Made by a program: the position numbers and the translations under genes
Source: Bryobacterales bacterium
GTDB lineage: Bacteria > Acidobacteriota > Terriglobia > Bryobacterales > Bryobacteraceae
DNA: 37,953 nt
Reading direction: 5' to 3'
NCBI GenBank assembly: GCA_020854055.1
Contig: JADZGD010000033.1
Coordinates: forward strand, 1 to 37,953
Shown: in pieces, positions 1-10,700 of the stretch
Layout of the letters: each line of letters begins with the position of its first letter
How positions within the stretch are numbered: position 1 is the stretch's first letter
Notes under the pieces: model-generated
Databases searched by the model: none
What the model saw: the letters and a program-made list of their open reading frames with translations, nothing else
What the model was told of the DNA's origin: nothing

Positions 1-1004
1 CGGCTCGAATCGAGCGACAGAAAGCCGCGCACGTTCTCACTGAGAATCTGCGGAAACGTCTTGTCGAGATAAGACCGGATGGAGACGTAGCACTGGTCGC
101 AGGCGTTGGTCCGGGTGAACTCCTCAATCATCCGCTTGTGGTCTTCCAGCTTGTAGCGTTTGAACTGCATGGAGCATGGCTGCAGGGCGCCATCAGCGGT
201 CACCACCAGGAAACGCAATCCGGCTTTGCAGCCTGGCGTGCCCTTCTCGGCGAAATAGCGGCGTGTGGCTTCGAGCGTAGTCGGCGCGTTGACAATCCAG
301 TTGCTGCCGTCCCGGCGCTGTTCGATGCGGTCCAGTTCCCGGTTCAGCACCTCCAGTTGACTGGCGTCGTCCAGGAAGTAGTCGCGGCACCCGGTCCGCC
401 GGGCCGAGTAGGCGCTGTAGCAAATATTGACGCCCCACTCACGGGCCTTATCGGCGGCGCGGTTGATCTCGCCCACGTTTTCGCTGGTGATGCAGGTGTT
501 CAGCACGACGTCGTCGAAGCCGTGACGGGCAATGCGGGGAACCAGGTCGCTCAGGTGATCGAACAGGCCGGGGTAGACGCGGAACTCATCGTGACGCCGG
601 TCGGGGAAATCGAGGCTTACCGAAAACTGGTCAACCCCCGCCGCACGCAACTGGAGATAGAGATCTTCCGTCATTTCGGACCAGTTGGAAACCAGGATGG
701 TGTAGGGCAACCCGCTACCTTCGGGCTTGATGTTGCGGACAATCTCGACAATGTCCGGCCGCATCAGCGGCTCGCCGCCCGAAATCTGCACCACACAGGG
801 TTTCAGAGTGTCCATGTAGCGGCGGTAATCGGCCGGCTTCAGGTTGCGGGATTCGTCGCGCGGGCCGCCGTGGTCGCAGTGCTTACAGTAGCAGGTGCAG
901 GCATCGGTCACCTCGAACGAAACCACGATCGGGCGGGCCTGGAACCAGTTGCCCGAGCCGCGGGCGATGACACGAATCGAATCGAGAAGTGGAACCTTGC
1001 GCAT
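1..1004 (-). CDS. Radical SAM protein with SPASM-like C-terminus (3' end outside window)
   Basis: Translating the minus strand from the ATG at 1004 gives at least 334 codons with no stop before the window edge, so the C-terminus is missing. Residues 36, 40 and 43 form the CxxxCxxC motif that binds the radical SAM [4Fe-4S] cluster (C36-TCY-C40-KH-C43). A GGEPL motif typical of SAM binding follows (QISGGEPLMRPD). Near the visible end lie further cysteines (PGCKAG, QPCSMQF, NACDQCY) spaced like a SPASM or twitch auxiliary-cluster domain. Such proteins act in the cytoplasm on peptide or cofactor precursors, but the substrate cannot be read here: no precursor peptide or partner is visible upstream. 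The start is supported by the N-terminus lying about 30 residues before the cluster motif; no strong Shine-Dalgarno precedes it. The frame is open on the minus strand only. Confidence 0.85.
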   Translation of the reverse strand, partial: MRKVPLLDSIRVIARGSGNWFQARPIVVSFEVTDACTCYCKHCDHGGPRDESRNLKPADYRRYMDTLKPCVVQISGGEPLMRPDIVEIVRNIKPEGSGLPYTILVSNWSEMTEDLYLQLRAAGVDQFSVSLDFPDRRHDEFRVYPGLFDHLSDLVPRIARHGFDDVVLNTCITSENVGEINRAADKAREWGVNICYSAYSARRTGCRDYFLDDASQLEVLNRELDRIEQRRDGSNWIVNAPTTLEATRRYFAEKGTPGCKAGLRFLVVTADGALQPCSMQFKRYKLEDHKRMIEEFTRTNACDQCYVSIRSYLDKTFPQILSENVRGFLSLDSS

Positions 1005-1053
1005 AACAGTGCCGCTTGAACCACGATCGTAACAGCCGTTTCCGGTTATTACA

Positions 1054-1084
1054 ACTATAAGACCTGATTTGGATTAATTGACAA
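1054..1084 (-). promoter_or_regulatory. Possible promoter for the radical SAM gene
   Basis: Read on the minus strand, TTGTCA (1084-1079) is followed after 19 bases by TATAGT (1059-1054), about 50 bases before the start codon at 1004. The spacer is longer than the ideal 17, so this is a weak candidate. The rest of the gap 1005-1347 holds no convincing gene. Confidence 0.2.
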
Positions 1085-1316
1085 TCGAATGGAGTTTTTC
1101 AAACAGCGAACGGAAATGGCGCGCAATCTTGATAAAAATCTCCGGAAACGGTTTTTGGTGCGTGGACTGGACGACGGCATACAAACGGAAGGCTGCATGA
1201 TTCAGCCCTACGATCCGGCGATCGCCGACTTTCCGCCTGGATCCACAACCACGGCGTGCCGCGCCCTGAGCTGGCGGCTCGCTCGGCTACCGAAGCAACC
1301 GGGGCTGGAGTCGTTC

Positions 1317-1322
1317 TATAAT
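1317..1322 (+). promoter_or_regulatory. Consensus -10 box (TATAAT) before the TPR gene
   Basis: A perfect TATAAT lies 25 bases upstream of the ATG at 1348. No good -35 hexamer is seen 16-18 bases further upstream. The expected transcript would start near 1329 and leave a short leader carrying CCGGAGG at 1337-1343, a good ribosome binding site. A perfect -10 is rare by chance in GC-rich DNA, but the missing -35 keeps confidence modest. Confidence 0.4.
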
Positions 1323-1347
1323 ACTTTGCGCCATATCCGGAGGTTCT

Positions 1348-2493
1348 ATGCGATTGATGACAGCTTTGCTGGTTCTTGCCTGGATAATGCTGCCTGCCGG
1401 AGCGCAGCAGCAGAAGTTCACGATTGATGCCACCACGCCGGAAGGCCAGGCCTTACAGGCAATCGGCCAGGAGTCCGACGGCGCTAAGAAATTGACGCTG
1501 ATGGAGGAGTTCGTCTCCAAGTATCCCAAGCACGAGGCCACCGGCTGGGTGTACGGGCAGATGCAACCACTCTACGCCAAGGCGGGTAACAACGAGAAAG
1601 TGATCGACACCGCCGACAAGATTCTCGCGCTGGAACCGGACAATACGTCGGCGGCCCATGAGGCGCTGAAGGCGGCCGAGGCCATGAAGTCGCCGGATCT
1701 GATTCTGGCCTGGGCCGTGAAGACCTCCGACGTGGCGCGCAAAGTGGCGGCGTCGCCCAAGCCCGCCGACGAGGATAAGGTGGACGACTGGAAACAGGCG
1801 GTTGACTACGCCAGGCAGGTCGATGTTTACACCCAGTACGCGTTGTTCAAGGCGGCCACCGAGGCCACCGATCCGGCCAGGCGGATCGCCCTGGGCGAAG
1901 CGCTGATGACCCGGGCTCCCGATAGCCAGTACGTACCTCAACTGGTGGGAGCGCTGTTTAACGCCTACCAACAGGCCGGACAGAAGGAAAAAGCAGTGGC
2001 GCTGGCCGAAAAGGTGCTTGAGAAGGACCAATCCAACGAAGACATGCTGCTGGCAGTGGCCGACTACTATATGAGCAAAAAGGACAGCGCCAAAGTGCTG
2101 CTCTACGCCGGCAAACTGGTCCAGGTAATGTCAACCAAGCCCAAGCCGGCCGGCGCCAGCGATGCCGACTGGGAGCATAAAAGGAAGGTTACCCTCGGCC
2201 TTGGCCACTGGATGGCCGGCATGATGCTGATCGGCCAGAACAAGGCGGCGGCCGGGGACAAGGAACTTCGCGAGGCGCTGCCGTTCATTCACGAGAATCC
2301 GGATCTGCTCGCCCCGGCGTTGTTCCAGCTCGGTCTGGTAAACTTCCGGTTAGGCGATGCCGGTAAGGGCAACACCGAAAGAATCCTGGAAGCCTACAGG
2401 TTCTTCCAGCAATGTGCCGCGATGAAAAGCCAGTTCCAGGGACAGGCGCAGAAGAACATTACGGTCATTCGCGCTAAGTACCGAATCCGATGA
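1348..2493 (+). CDS. Exported tetratricopeptide-repeat protein
   Basis: This 381-aa protein begins with a clear signal peptide (MRLMTALLVLAWIMLPAGAQ, likely cut after A-Q near residue 20). The rest is alpha-helical and rich in A, K, E and L, with TPR-like pairs of helices: around residues 70-100 (YAKAGNNEKVIDTADKILAL, then EPDNTSAAHEAL) and 205-240 (YQQAGQKEKAVALAEKVLEK, then DQSNEDML). TPR arrays mediate protein-protein contacts, so this is probably a periplasmic scaffold; no catalytic motif is present. The start is fixed by the Shine-Dalgarno sequence CCGGAGG, four bases before the ATG. Its stop overlaps the next start (ATGA at 2490-2493), so it is likely co-transcribed and translationally coupled with the acetate-kinase-like gene. 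That pairing of an exported protein with a cytoplasmic kinase has no obvious functional logic. The partner of the TPR domain is unknown. Confidence 0.88.
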   Translation: MRLMTALLVLAWIMLPAGAQQQKFTIDATTPEGQALQAIGQESDGAKKLTLMEEFVSKYPKHEATGWVYGQMQPLYAKAGNNEKVIDTADKILALEPDNTSAAHEALKAAEAMKSPDLILAWAVKTSDVARKVAASPKPADEDKVDDWKQAVDYARQVDVYTQYALFKAATEATDPARRIALGEALMTRAPDSQYVPQLVGALFNAYQQAGQKEKAVALAEKVLEKDQSNEDMLLAVADYYMSKKDSAKVLLYAGKLVQVMSTKPKPAGASDADWEHKRKVTLGLGHWMAGMMLIGQNKAAAGDKELREALPFIHENPDLLAPALFQLGLVNFRLGDAGKGNTERILEAYRFFQQCAAMKSQFQGQAQKNITVIRAKYRIR

Positions 2494-3605
2494 ACATACT
2501 GGTGCCGAATCTCGGCTCGACCTCGCTCAAGTACCGTATCGTTGCGATGCCCTCGGAAGAAGTGCTCACCAAAGGGCACTTTGAGCGGGTGAGCGACTAC
2601 GACGAGGTGATCTCGAAAGTCGCTCTGGGCGAGGTGAAAGTGGACGCGGTGGCATTTAAGGCGGTTCACGCGGGGCCGAAATACCAGGGCACCTTCGTCG
2701 TGGACGACGCTGTGATGGCCGCCCAGGAAGAGTTCCTTGGAGCCGCGCCGGCCCACAACGCCATCTATCTCACCGGAATGAGAGCCTTCGCGCGCGCGCT
2801 CCCGGGAGTTCCCCTGGTGGCGGCTTTTGAAACCGAGTACCACGCCACGATGCCGGAGTACGCGGTTCGCTACGGCGTGCCGTCGGACTGGCACGATCGC
2901 TTCGGCGTGCGGCGCTATGGCTTTCACGGCGCTTCGCACCGTTTTATCGCCGAGCGGGTGGCGGAACTGCTGGGAGTGCCGGCCGAAGGGCTGCGCCTGG
3001 TGAGTTGCCATCTGGGCGGAAGTTCGTCAATGTGCGCGGTGAAGGATGGCCGCTCGATCGACACCTCGATGGGTTTCTCGCCGCAGTCGGGTTTGGAGAA
3101 TGCGGCGCGGCACGGTGACCTGGATGTCTTCGCGGTGCTCTACGTGATGGAGCGCAACGGATGGACCATCGACGAAGTGCGCCGCCAGCTTTCGCGCGTT
3201 TCGGGTCTTGCCGGGCTGTCGAACGTGCCCGGCGGTGACGTGCGCGACATCGAGAAGGCCATCGCCGGAGGCAGCGCGGCGGCGCGCCTGGCACTGGACG
3301 TTTTCGTCTACGAAATCAGGAAATACATCGGTGCGTATGCAGTCGCGATGGGCGGCCTCGACGCCATCGCCTTCACCGGCGGTATCGGAGAGAACTCGCC
3401 GCGCCTGCGGGCGGAGTGTTGCGCGGGGCTTGGGTTCCTGGGCGTCGAGCTGGACGCCGCCGCCAACGGGAACGGTTCGGGCGACCGCCTGCTGTCAGCG
3501 CCGGGTTCCCGCGTGAAGGTGCTGGCCGTAGCGGCCAACGAAGAGATCATCGTTGCCCGACGTGCCTACGCCTGCCTGCAGGCCCGGCTCACAACGGTGG
3601 GGTGA
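2490..3605 (+). CDS. Divergent acetate kinase family protein
   Basis: This 371-aa protein belongs to the acetokinase fold (ASKHA superfamily), which transfers phosphate between ATP and a short carboxylate such as acetate. Family landmarks in order: NLGSTSLKY at 7-15 (usual NAGSSSLK), KAVHAG near 60, AAPAHNAIY, AAFETEYHATMP, RRYGFHGASH near 142-151, SCHLGGSSS near 172, ARHGDLD near 208, FTGGIGENS near 297 and AANEE near the C-terminus. Compared from memory with Methanosarcina AckA, N7, the first-loop S and K residues, H123, H180, R241 and E384 are kept. The substrate arginine R91 is K, the catalytic aspartate D148 is E, and N211 is G. The protein is about 30 residues shorter than typical AckA (about 400). 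No phosphotransacetylase gene is nearby. It could still be an acetate kinase or may act on another carboxylate, so no gene symbol is given. The start overlaps the upstream stop by four bases. Confidence 0.85.
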   Translation: MNILVPNLGSTSLKYRIVAMPSEEVLTKGHFERVSDYDEVISKVALGEVKVDAVAFKAVHAGPKYQGTFVVDDAVMAAQEEFLGAAPAHNAIYLTGMRAFARALPGVPLVAAFETEYHATMPEYAVRYGVPSDWHDRFGVRRYGFHGASHRFIAERVAELLGVPAEGLRLVSCHLGGSSSMCAVKDGRSIDTSMGFSPQSGLENAARHGDLDVFAVLYVMERNGWTIDEVRRQLSRVSGLAGLSNVPGGDVRDIEKAIAGGSAAARLALDVFVYEIRKYIGAYAVAMGGLDAIAFTGGIGENSPRLRAECCAGLGFLGVELDAAANGNGSGDRLLSAPGSRVKVLAVAANEEIIVARRAYACLQARLTTVG

Positions 3606-3611
3606 ACCCGA

Positions 3612-5738
3612 TTACGGCCGGCAGAATTCCACCCGCCGGCTGCCTTGATAGGCCTTGATCCGGGTGTACCACTTGGATGAGTTCTCGGTGATGAAACTAT
3701 CGGCCAGGGTAGCGGTTTTCTGATCTTCGGCGGTGAGTGGCTGGCCCTCCAGATGCTTCACCGCGATGCGGGCCAGGGCCAGCGTTACCGGGACGTTAAC
3801 GAACCAGTCGCCCCTGGTAAAGAATCCCTGCCAGCGCCCATAGCCGGCCTCGTTGAGCGCCGCCAGCACGGCCTCATTGTGCCGGATGGCCCCGGCGAGG
3901 CGGTCCAGACGCTGCTGGTTCGCGATGCCCGGTTCGGCAGCCGCCGCCACCGCCCCCAGAAACAGGTTCGAGTTCCGTTGCACACTCAGTTGCGCCAGGA
4001 TGTGTCCGTCAAAAAAAGCCCGGCGGTTGACCGGAACCAGCGGCGCGGCCTGGGCGGCGATTTGAGCCGCCCGCGCCCACCGGCCTTCGGCTTCCGCGCA
4101 GCCCCTTTCGAGACCCGACAGGTACTGCTCGTAAGTAATGCCGAGCCGCTTCAGTTGCTGCTCCGTGCTGGCATCGCCCTCCACCACTTTGCCGCTGGTT
4201 CGCGGGCCGCGCAGGATGCGCAGAAGCAGGTCGCGTCCGATCTGTTGGTAAAGGTAGTCGCCCATCTCCAGCTTGTCGCGGGTGGCATAGCGCGATGGAG
4301 CGGCGAAGTACGCGTCGTAGTAGCGGGCTACTAGCGGGCCGGCCCGGGGGCCGAACTGCTGCCGCGACCAGGCGGCCAGATAGGTGGCATCGTACTTTTC
4401 CGCTTGCCAGGGGCGGATATTCCATCCGGCCTCCATCACCGCCCGGGTAGTCATGGACACGGGCAGGATGTCGCTGGTATTCAGCAGCAGGTAGTGCGTC
4501 CCGCCGGCCCGTGCCGCGCGGCTGAGTTCGCTGCGAATCCGGGCAACGGGCACCCGTTCGGTGTAGGTGCTGGCGTTTCCTCCGATCACTGCCGTATGGT
4601 AGTAAACGCCGTTGTCCTTGCCGATGTTGCCGCCGTCCATAATATTACCGGCTCCATCGTCGGCCCACACCAGGTGTACGCCTTCGGGAATCTTCAACGC
4701 GCCGGAGCGTACCAGCCGCGTCCCCTCCATCCAGGTGTTCATGATGAAATCCGGCGCGGCCTCTTGGCGGTTCTCGCGCACCAGCGCCATCTGCCGCTCG
4801 ATGGCGGCGCGGATGACCCGTCCCTGCGCTTCGGGCGTGGGCTTGCCGCCGGTGGCATCCATCCAGAACGGATTGTCGTAGCGCCCGCGCAGGCCGACCG
4901 TCCAGATCACTTCGGCTTGGGGATCAAACTGGCGGACGGCGCAGCGCCAGGCTTCGGTAAGCAGATCGAGCGTGAAAGGCTTGCCTTCGGGCCAGCGGTA
5001 GACGTTCAGCCCCAAGGGCTCCATGTGATGCTGGCTGAGAATGAGTCCCCGGGCGGTGGCGGCCTTCATCTGCGGCTCATCGGGAAACAGGAACGTGCCT
5101 GCCACCACCATGTCGCCGTTCAACCGCAGAATCGCTTCGAACACGCGCTCCCACACGTCCAACGCGATCCCGGTTTCTCCGCTTCGCCCCGGACGCCAGG
5201 CAGTGAGCAGGTCTTCGTCGTTCAGAAACCAACCCCGGTAGCGGAATGTAGGCGGTCCCTGGCGCCCGCCGAACGAGGCGGGAATGACGACCCGGTCGCG
5301 GCGCGCCGGCAGATTGTCGGTCCACCAGTAGAACGGGTCCACATGAAGCAGTTGGCGCGAGACGTGATAGATGGCGTAAATGGTTCCGCGCACATCGGAT
5401 CCCGTCAGCACCAGCGCATGGCGGACGGGCGAATCAGGCCAGGGCGAAGCGACCAGCTTCACATCGAAGGTCTCCCAACCGGAGGGGCGCTCCACCGTAC
5501 GCGGCAGATTGTGCTCGAAGGCGATAGCAATGGTAACCGGCGAGGCTTCGGCGGGCGAGTGAACCACTCGCACGGGTTTCCCGAACACCGCCTCGAGGTC
5601 ACGGGCCAGATCGTGGGCGGCTTTCTGCACCGGGCCGGGTTCGCCCGGGTCGATCAGCAGCGATGATGACGGAGTAAGCGCCACCTCGGCCGGACAGATG
5701 GACGCGGCCAGCAACAGAAGCAAGGCGGTCTTCAGCAT
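3612..5738 (-). CDS. Exported GH115-like alpha-glucuronidase
   Basis: This 708-aa protein has a signal peptide (MLKTALLLLLAASICPAEVA) and reads as glycoside hydrolase family 115. That family removes (4-O-methyl-)glucuronic acid side chains from xylan. Supporting motifs are the N-terminal DLARDLEAVFGKPV segment (about 43-56), GSDVRGTIYAIYHVS at 113-127, DPFYWWTDNLPARR near 134-147 and FRYRGWFLNDED near 165-176, all in the GH115 order. Known GH115 enzymes are about 800-1000 aa with an extra C-terminal domain; this one is shorter and may lack it. It begins two bases after the mqnC stop, so it probably sits in one transcript with mqnA and mqnC, although no clear ribosome binding site precedes its ATG. 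Only six bases separate its stop from the convergent acetate-kinase-like gene. Substrate specificity is inferred from the family only. Confidence 0.8.
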   Translation of the reverse strand: MLKTALLLLLAASICPAEVALTPSSSLLIDPGEPGPVQKAAHDLARDLEAVFGKPVRVVHSPAEASPVTIAIAFEHNLPRTVERPSGWETFDVKLVASPWPDSPVRHALVLTGSDVRGTIYAIYHVSRQLLHVDPFYWWTDNLPARRDRVVIPASFGGRQGPPTFRYRGWFLNDEDLLTAWRPGRSGETGIALDVWERVFEAILRLNGDMVVAGTFLFPDEPQMKAATARGLILSQHHMEPLGLNVYRWPEGKPFTLDLLTEAWRCAVRQFDPQAEVIWTVGLRGRYDNPFWMDATGGKPTPEAQGRVIRAAIERQMALVRENRQEAAPDFIMNTWMEGTRLVRSGALKIPEGVHLVWADDGAGNIMDGGNIGKDNGVYYHTAVIGGNASTYTERVPVARIRSELSRAARAGGTHYLLLNTSDILPVSMTTRAVMEAGWNIRPWQAEKYDATYLAAWSRQQFGPRAGPLVARYYDAYFAAPSRYATRDKLEMGDYLYQQIGRDLLLRILRGPRTSGKVVEGDASTEQQLKRLGITYEQYLSGLERGCAEAEGRWARAAQIAAQAAPLVPVNRRAFFDGHILAQLSVQRNSNLFLGAVAAAAEPGIANQQRLDRLAGAIRHNEAVLAALNEAGYGRWQGFFTRGDWFVNVPVTLALARIAVKHLEGQPLTAEDQKTATLADSFITENSSKWYTRIKAYQGSRRVEFCRP

Positions 5739-5740
5739 GG

Positions 5741-6787
<1,047 letters not shown>

Positions 6788-6811
6788 CAGGATAACGCGG
6801 ATACCAGGCGG

Positions 6812-7606
6812 CTAGGCGCGCCTCTCGTGCTCGGTGGCGTACTTGAGGTACAGATCCAGTCCCTGGTATTCCCGTGGCCCCAACTCGGAGATGATGTGCC
6901 GGGTCAGATACTCGCGGCCAAGCTCCGCTCGAAGCCCGCGCGGCAGAACGTGCTCCTGGATGATGTCGTCAAGATGCGCCTTGCCGAAACGGCACGAGTC
7001 CACGAACAGCCGCTCGGTAGCCGGGTTGGCAAACTCCCGCTTTCCGGCCCAGACGGCGAACACCATCGGCAAGCCTGTCATCTGTGTCCAGATTTCGCCC
7101 AGGTCCAGACATTCGTACTCGAGCGCCGCCGGCTCGATGCGCAACGCCGGGTCGCCAATCAGCAGCGCCGCGTCGCATTCGGCCAGCATGGCGCGCAAAC
7201 GGGGCGGCCGCGAGATGTACCGCGGGCGCGCGCCGTAGCGTTTGTCGAGCACGATACGCGACAACATTACGGAGGCGCGTGAACTCGAATCCGCCGCCAG
7301 CGTCCGGATGCTGGCGGGCGCCACCTTGGTCACCAGCAGAATCGAGCGCACCGCGCCATCGCTGGCAATGCCGGTTCCACGAAGTATCTCCAGATCCTGG
7401 TGCAGCAGTTCCACCGCCGGCACGATACCGATATCGGCCTCTCCCGATGCCAGCCGGTCGGCGCACTCGGCGGGAATGGCCAGCGAAAGATCAAAGCGCT
7501 CCTTCTGCTCGCCGTGAAGCATACCCCAGATGAGAGGAACGGTGTTGAGAAAGCTGACGGCGCAGACGCGCGGCAGCCGTGTGGATGATGCGTCTGTGGT
7601 GCTCAA
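6812..7606 (-). CDS. mqnA: Chorismate dehydratase MqnA
   Basis: MqnA converts chorismate to 3-[(1-carboxyvinyl)oxy]benzoate, the first step of the futalosine menaquinone pathway. The sequence shows RVCAVSFLNTVPLIWGM at the N-terminus (usual form VxFLNxxPL), then EADIGIVPAVEL, DGAVRSILLVTK, LDKRYGARPRY, AALLIGDPALR and GEIWTQMTGLPMVFAVWAG, in family order. The frame is open back to a TTG at 7738, giving 308 aa, but the extra 44 residues are low-complexity and poorly protein-like. I chose the TTG at 7606, giving 264 aa and placing the conserved core about 10 residues in, as in known MqnA proteins. No Shine-Dalgarno is visible at either site, so the start is uncertain. The interval 7607-7772 then forms a divergent promoter region with the NHL-repeat gene. 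It includes a small inverted repeat CCAGC-6-GCTGG at 7639-7654. Confidence 0.9.
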   Translation of the reverse strand: MSTTDASSTRLPRVCAVSFLNTVPLIWGMLHGEQKERFDLSLAIPAECADRLASGEADIGIVPAVELLHQDLEILRGTGIASDGAVRSILLVTKVAPASIRTLAADSSSRASVMLSRIVLDKRYGARPRYISRPPRLRAMLAECDAALLIGDPALRIEPAALEYECLDLGEIWTQMTGLPMVFAVWAGKREFANPATERLFVDSCRFGKAHLDDIIQEHVLPRGLRAELGREYLTRHIISELGPREYQGLDLYLKYATEHERRA

Positions 7607-7772
7607 ATAACAGCATACGCGAGTGGCCTGCCGCCATTCCAGCGGGCCGGCTGGGGAACATTTCAGGGTACTTGCGTACTGTGCATGGTTAGCCTGTGGT
7701 TTGGGCTTACGGCGCGCCTCCGGTATGTTATCGTTCAAGAGAGTTAGTCCCGGGTGAGATGGTTACGCTTTC

Positions 7773-10700
7773 ATGAAAAAGACTCTCTGTGTCCTTGCAT
7801 GTGCCGGCCTGTCACTGGTTCAGATTCTGCACGCTCAGCTCCCCTTGAACACGCGCCCGGCTCGGAGCTTCGGCTCGGCCCGCTTCAGCGCCGCGGGCGT
7901 CGATACCACCAACCCGAATGAGGTGGATGGCCGGGAACTGTATTCGCCCCAGTCGGTGGTGGTGGATAGCAAGTCGAGTCCCACGGTGTTGTATGTAGCC
8001 GATACATACAACAATCGTGTCCTTGCATGGTTTAACCAGACCTCGCTCAACAACGGAGCGCCAAGGGCCGATCTGGTCATCGGCCAGCGCGATTTCTACA
8101 CCACCTTCGCCCAGGGGCCGAGCGGAAACGCCACCTTCACCCGCGGCTTGAACCAACCCACCGGATTGGCCGTGGATTCGCATGGAAATCTATGGGTGGT
8201 CGATTCAGGCAACAATCGTATTCTGCGTTTTCCGAAAGACAAGCTCACAAGCGGCGACCCGAATCAGCCGGATATCGTCATCGGGCAGGCTGACTTCTCC
8301 AAATCCTCTCCCAACACCGGTGGAATCAGCGCCCAATCCATCTACCTTGGCCCGGGCACCGCATCGGGCGCCGCCACCGCCTCTTCCATCGCTTTTGACG
8401 GGGATGGCAATCTGTGGTTCTCCGACACGCTGAACTTTCGCGTGCTGCGCTACCCGGCATCGAGCCTCGACCCGGCCTCCGGCCCCCCGGCAGCCGACCT
8501 GGTGCTGGGCCAGGCCGGCATGGCGTCGGGCCAGCAGGCCATCGCCATTTCCGGCGCGGCGCGCCTTGGAACGCGTAATGCCTTCTACCGCCCCACCGGG
8601 TTGGCCTTCGATCCGGGCGGCCGCCTGTTTGTAGCCGATGATCTCAACCGCGTGCTGGTCTTCGAACCGCCCTTTTCCACTGCCATGTCAGCCGTTCGCG
8701 TGATGGGAGTACTCGTGGCCGTGGCCGGACAGCCGCTGCCGCCGGCGGTGAACGACACCACGCTCGGCGCCGCGGCGGTGGGTTCGGTAAAAGGCGTGGC
8801 AATGATCGGCGATAGGCCGGTAGTCACCGATGCATCGAACAACCGCGTGTTGATCTACGATCCCTACGGCGCCTGGGACGCCGAAACCGCCGCCGTTCCC
8901 TCTCCTCCGGCGCGCTGGGTTATCGGTCAGGACGACATGAATTCCGGCCGCGCCAACCGGGGCATCGGAGAACCGGGACCGTTCAGCCTCTCGGCTCCGG
9001 TAGCGGTCGCCTGTGACGGCAACGATCTGTACGTCGCCGATGCGGGGAATAATCGCGTGTTGGACTTCCCCGCCGGCGCCGATGGCACATTCGCCACCGC
9101 GGCCCGCGTTTGGGGCCAGTTCGATGTCTGGTATGGCGGTGTCAACCTGGTCGAAGGGCGTGAACTCAACCTGCGCGAAATCCGTGTCTCCGGCAACACC
9201 ATCACCACCGACTTCCGTGGTGCCATGGCCCTCGACCGCAACAGCGATCCGCCCCGCCTGTACGTTGCCGACCCGGCCAATAACCGCATTCTTGGGTTCC
9301 GCGATGCGCGCAACGTAAAAACCGATTCGGTAGCCGACATCATCATCGGTCAGCCCGATGCGCGGCGCGCAATCGTCAACTACCCTTCGAACGATCCGGC
9401 CGCCCGCGGCGCCCGGGGACTCTGGGGACCCACCGGCCTCGCCGTCGATTCGAACGGCGACCTCTGGGTGGCCGACGCCGGCAACGGCCGCGTGCTGCGC
9501 TTTCCCTCGCCATTTGAACAGCAGCCCGATGACTCCGGCCAGTTGCCTGCCTCCAACCTGGTGCTGGGCCAGCAGGACTTCACTTCGCGTCTGACCGACC
9601 CTACCGCTGCCACCATGGGCCGTCCCGTACAGGTGGCGCTCACCACGGGCGGTGACCTGCTGGTCTCCGACGCCGCCTTCAACCGCGTACTGTACTTCCG
9701 CCGCCCCCCGGAGGGCGATTTCACCAGCGGCCAGCAGGCCGAAAAGGTCTTCGGACAACCGGATTTCACTACCGTCAGCCCGGGGAACGAAGAGAATCAA
9801 CTCAACCAGCCGCTCGCCATCGCCACCGATACCGACGATTACCTTTACGTCGCCGACCGTGGCAACGGCCGCATCCAGATCTACGGCCGGGTGAATGGCG
9901 GCGATCCGGCGGTTCCCATGGTGATGAGCCTCACTAAGGTTGGCGCGCCCTACGGGCTGTTCGTCAGCCGGGATACCGGCGAGATTTGGGTAGCCGATTT
10001 CACCGGACGCCGCCTGTTGCGCTATCCCAACCGCAACAACATGATCCTCAACAGCGATCCCGACTTCGTCTTCCAGCCGCCGTTGCAGCCCCTCGCGGTC
10101 ACTCTTGACACCTTCGGCAATCCGATTGTGGCGGACGTCGGCAATCGGTTGACCTTCTACTATCCAACCATCACCGCCGTCAGTGCCGCCAGTTATCAGA
10201 CGCGGCCGCTGTCGCCGGGACTCCAGGTCGTGTATGGGTCGCAAGCCATGCTCTCGCCGCTGAACAGGAGCTTCGATGAAGAGGGACCCGCCGATGCGAT
10301 GCCCACCGTGCTCGAAGACGTCCAGGTGCTGGTCGACGGAGCGCCCAGCCCGATTCGATCGGTATCGGCCAACCGGATCTCCGCCATAGTGCCCTGGAAG
10401 GCCCAGACGCAAGGCGTCTCCGACGTGGTGGTAATGAACCCCTCCACCGGCAGAATCCTGGCCACCGGCACGTTCGCCACGGCCGAAGCCACGCCGTCTC
10501 TGTTCACGGTCAGCGGCGACGGTAAGGGCCAGGTAGTCGCCGTAAACGCCGATGGCACAAAGAACGACGCCGCCCACCCGGCCAAGGCCGGCGATACCAT
10601 CACCCTGTTCGCCACCGGTCAGGGACCGGTGGACGGCGTGCCCGAGGACGGCACTAAAGTAGGCGCGGAACTGCCCACGCCGGAGATGCCGCTCGTCTAT

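Noticed and set aside
138-1019. Plus-strand open frame of 293 codons
   Set aside because: It is the antisense of the radical SAM gene, whose minus-strand translation carries the CxxxCxxC and GGEPL motifs.
1089-1427. Plus-strand 112-codon frame before the TPR gene
   Set aside because: It runs 80 bases into the well-supported TPR gene in another frame and has no recognisable features.
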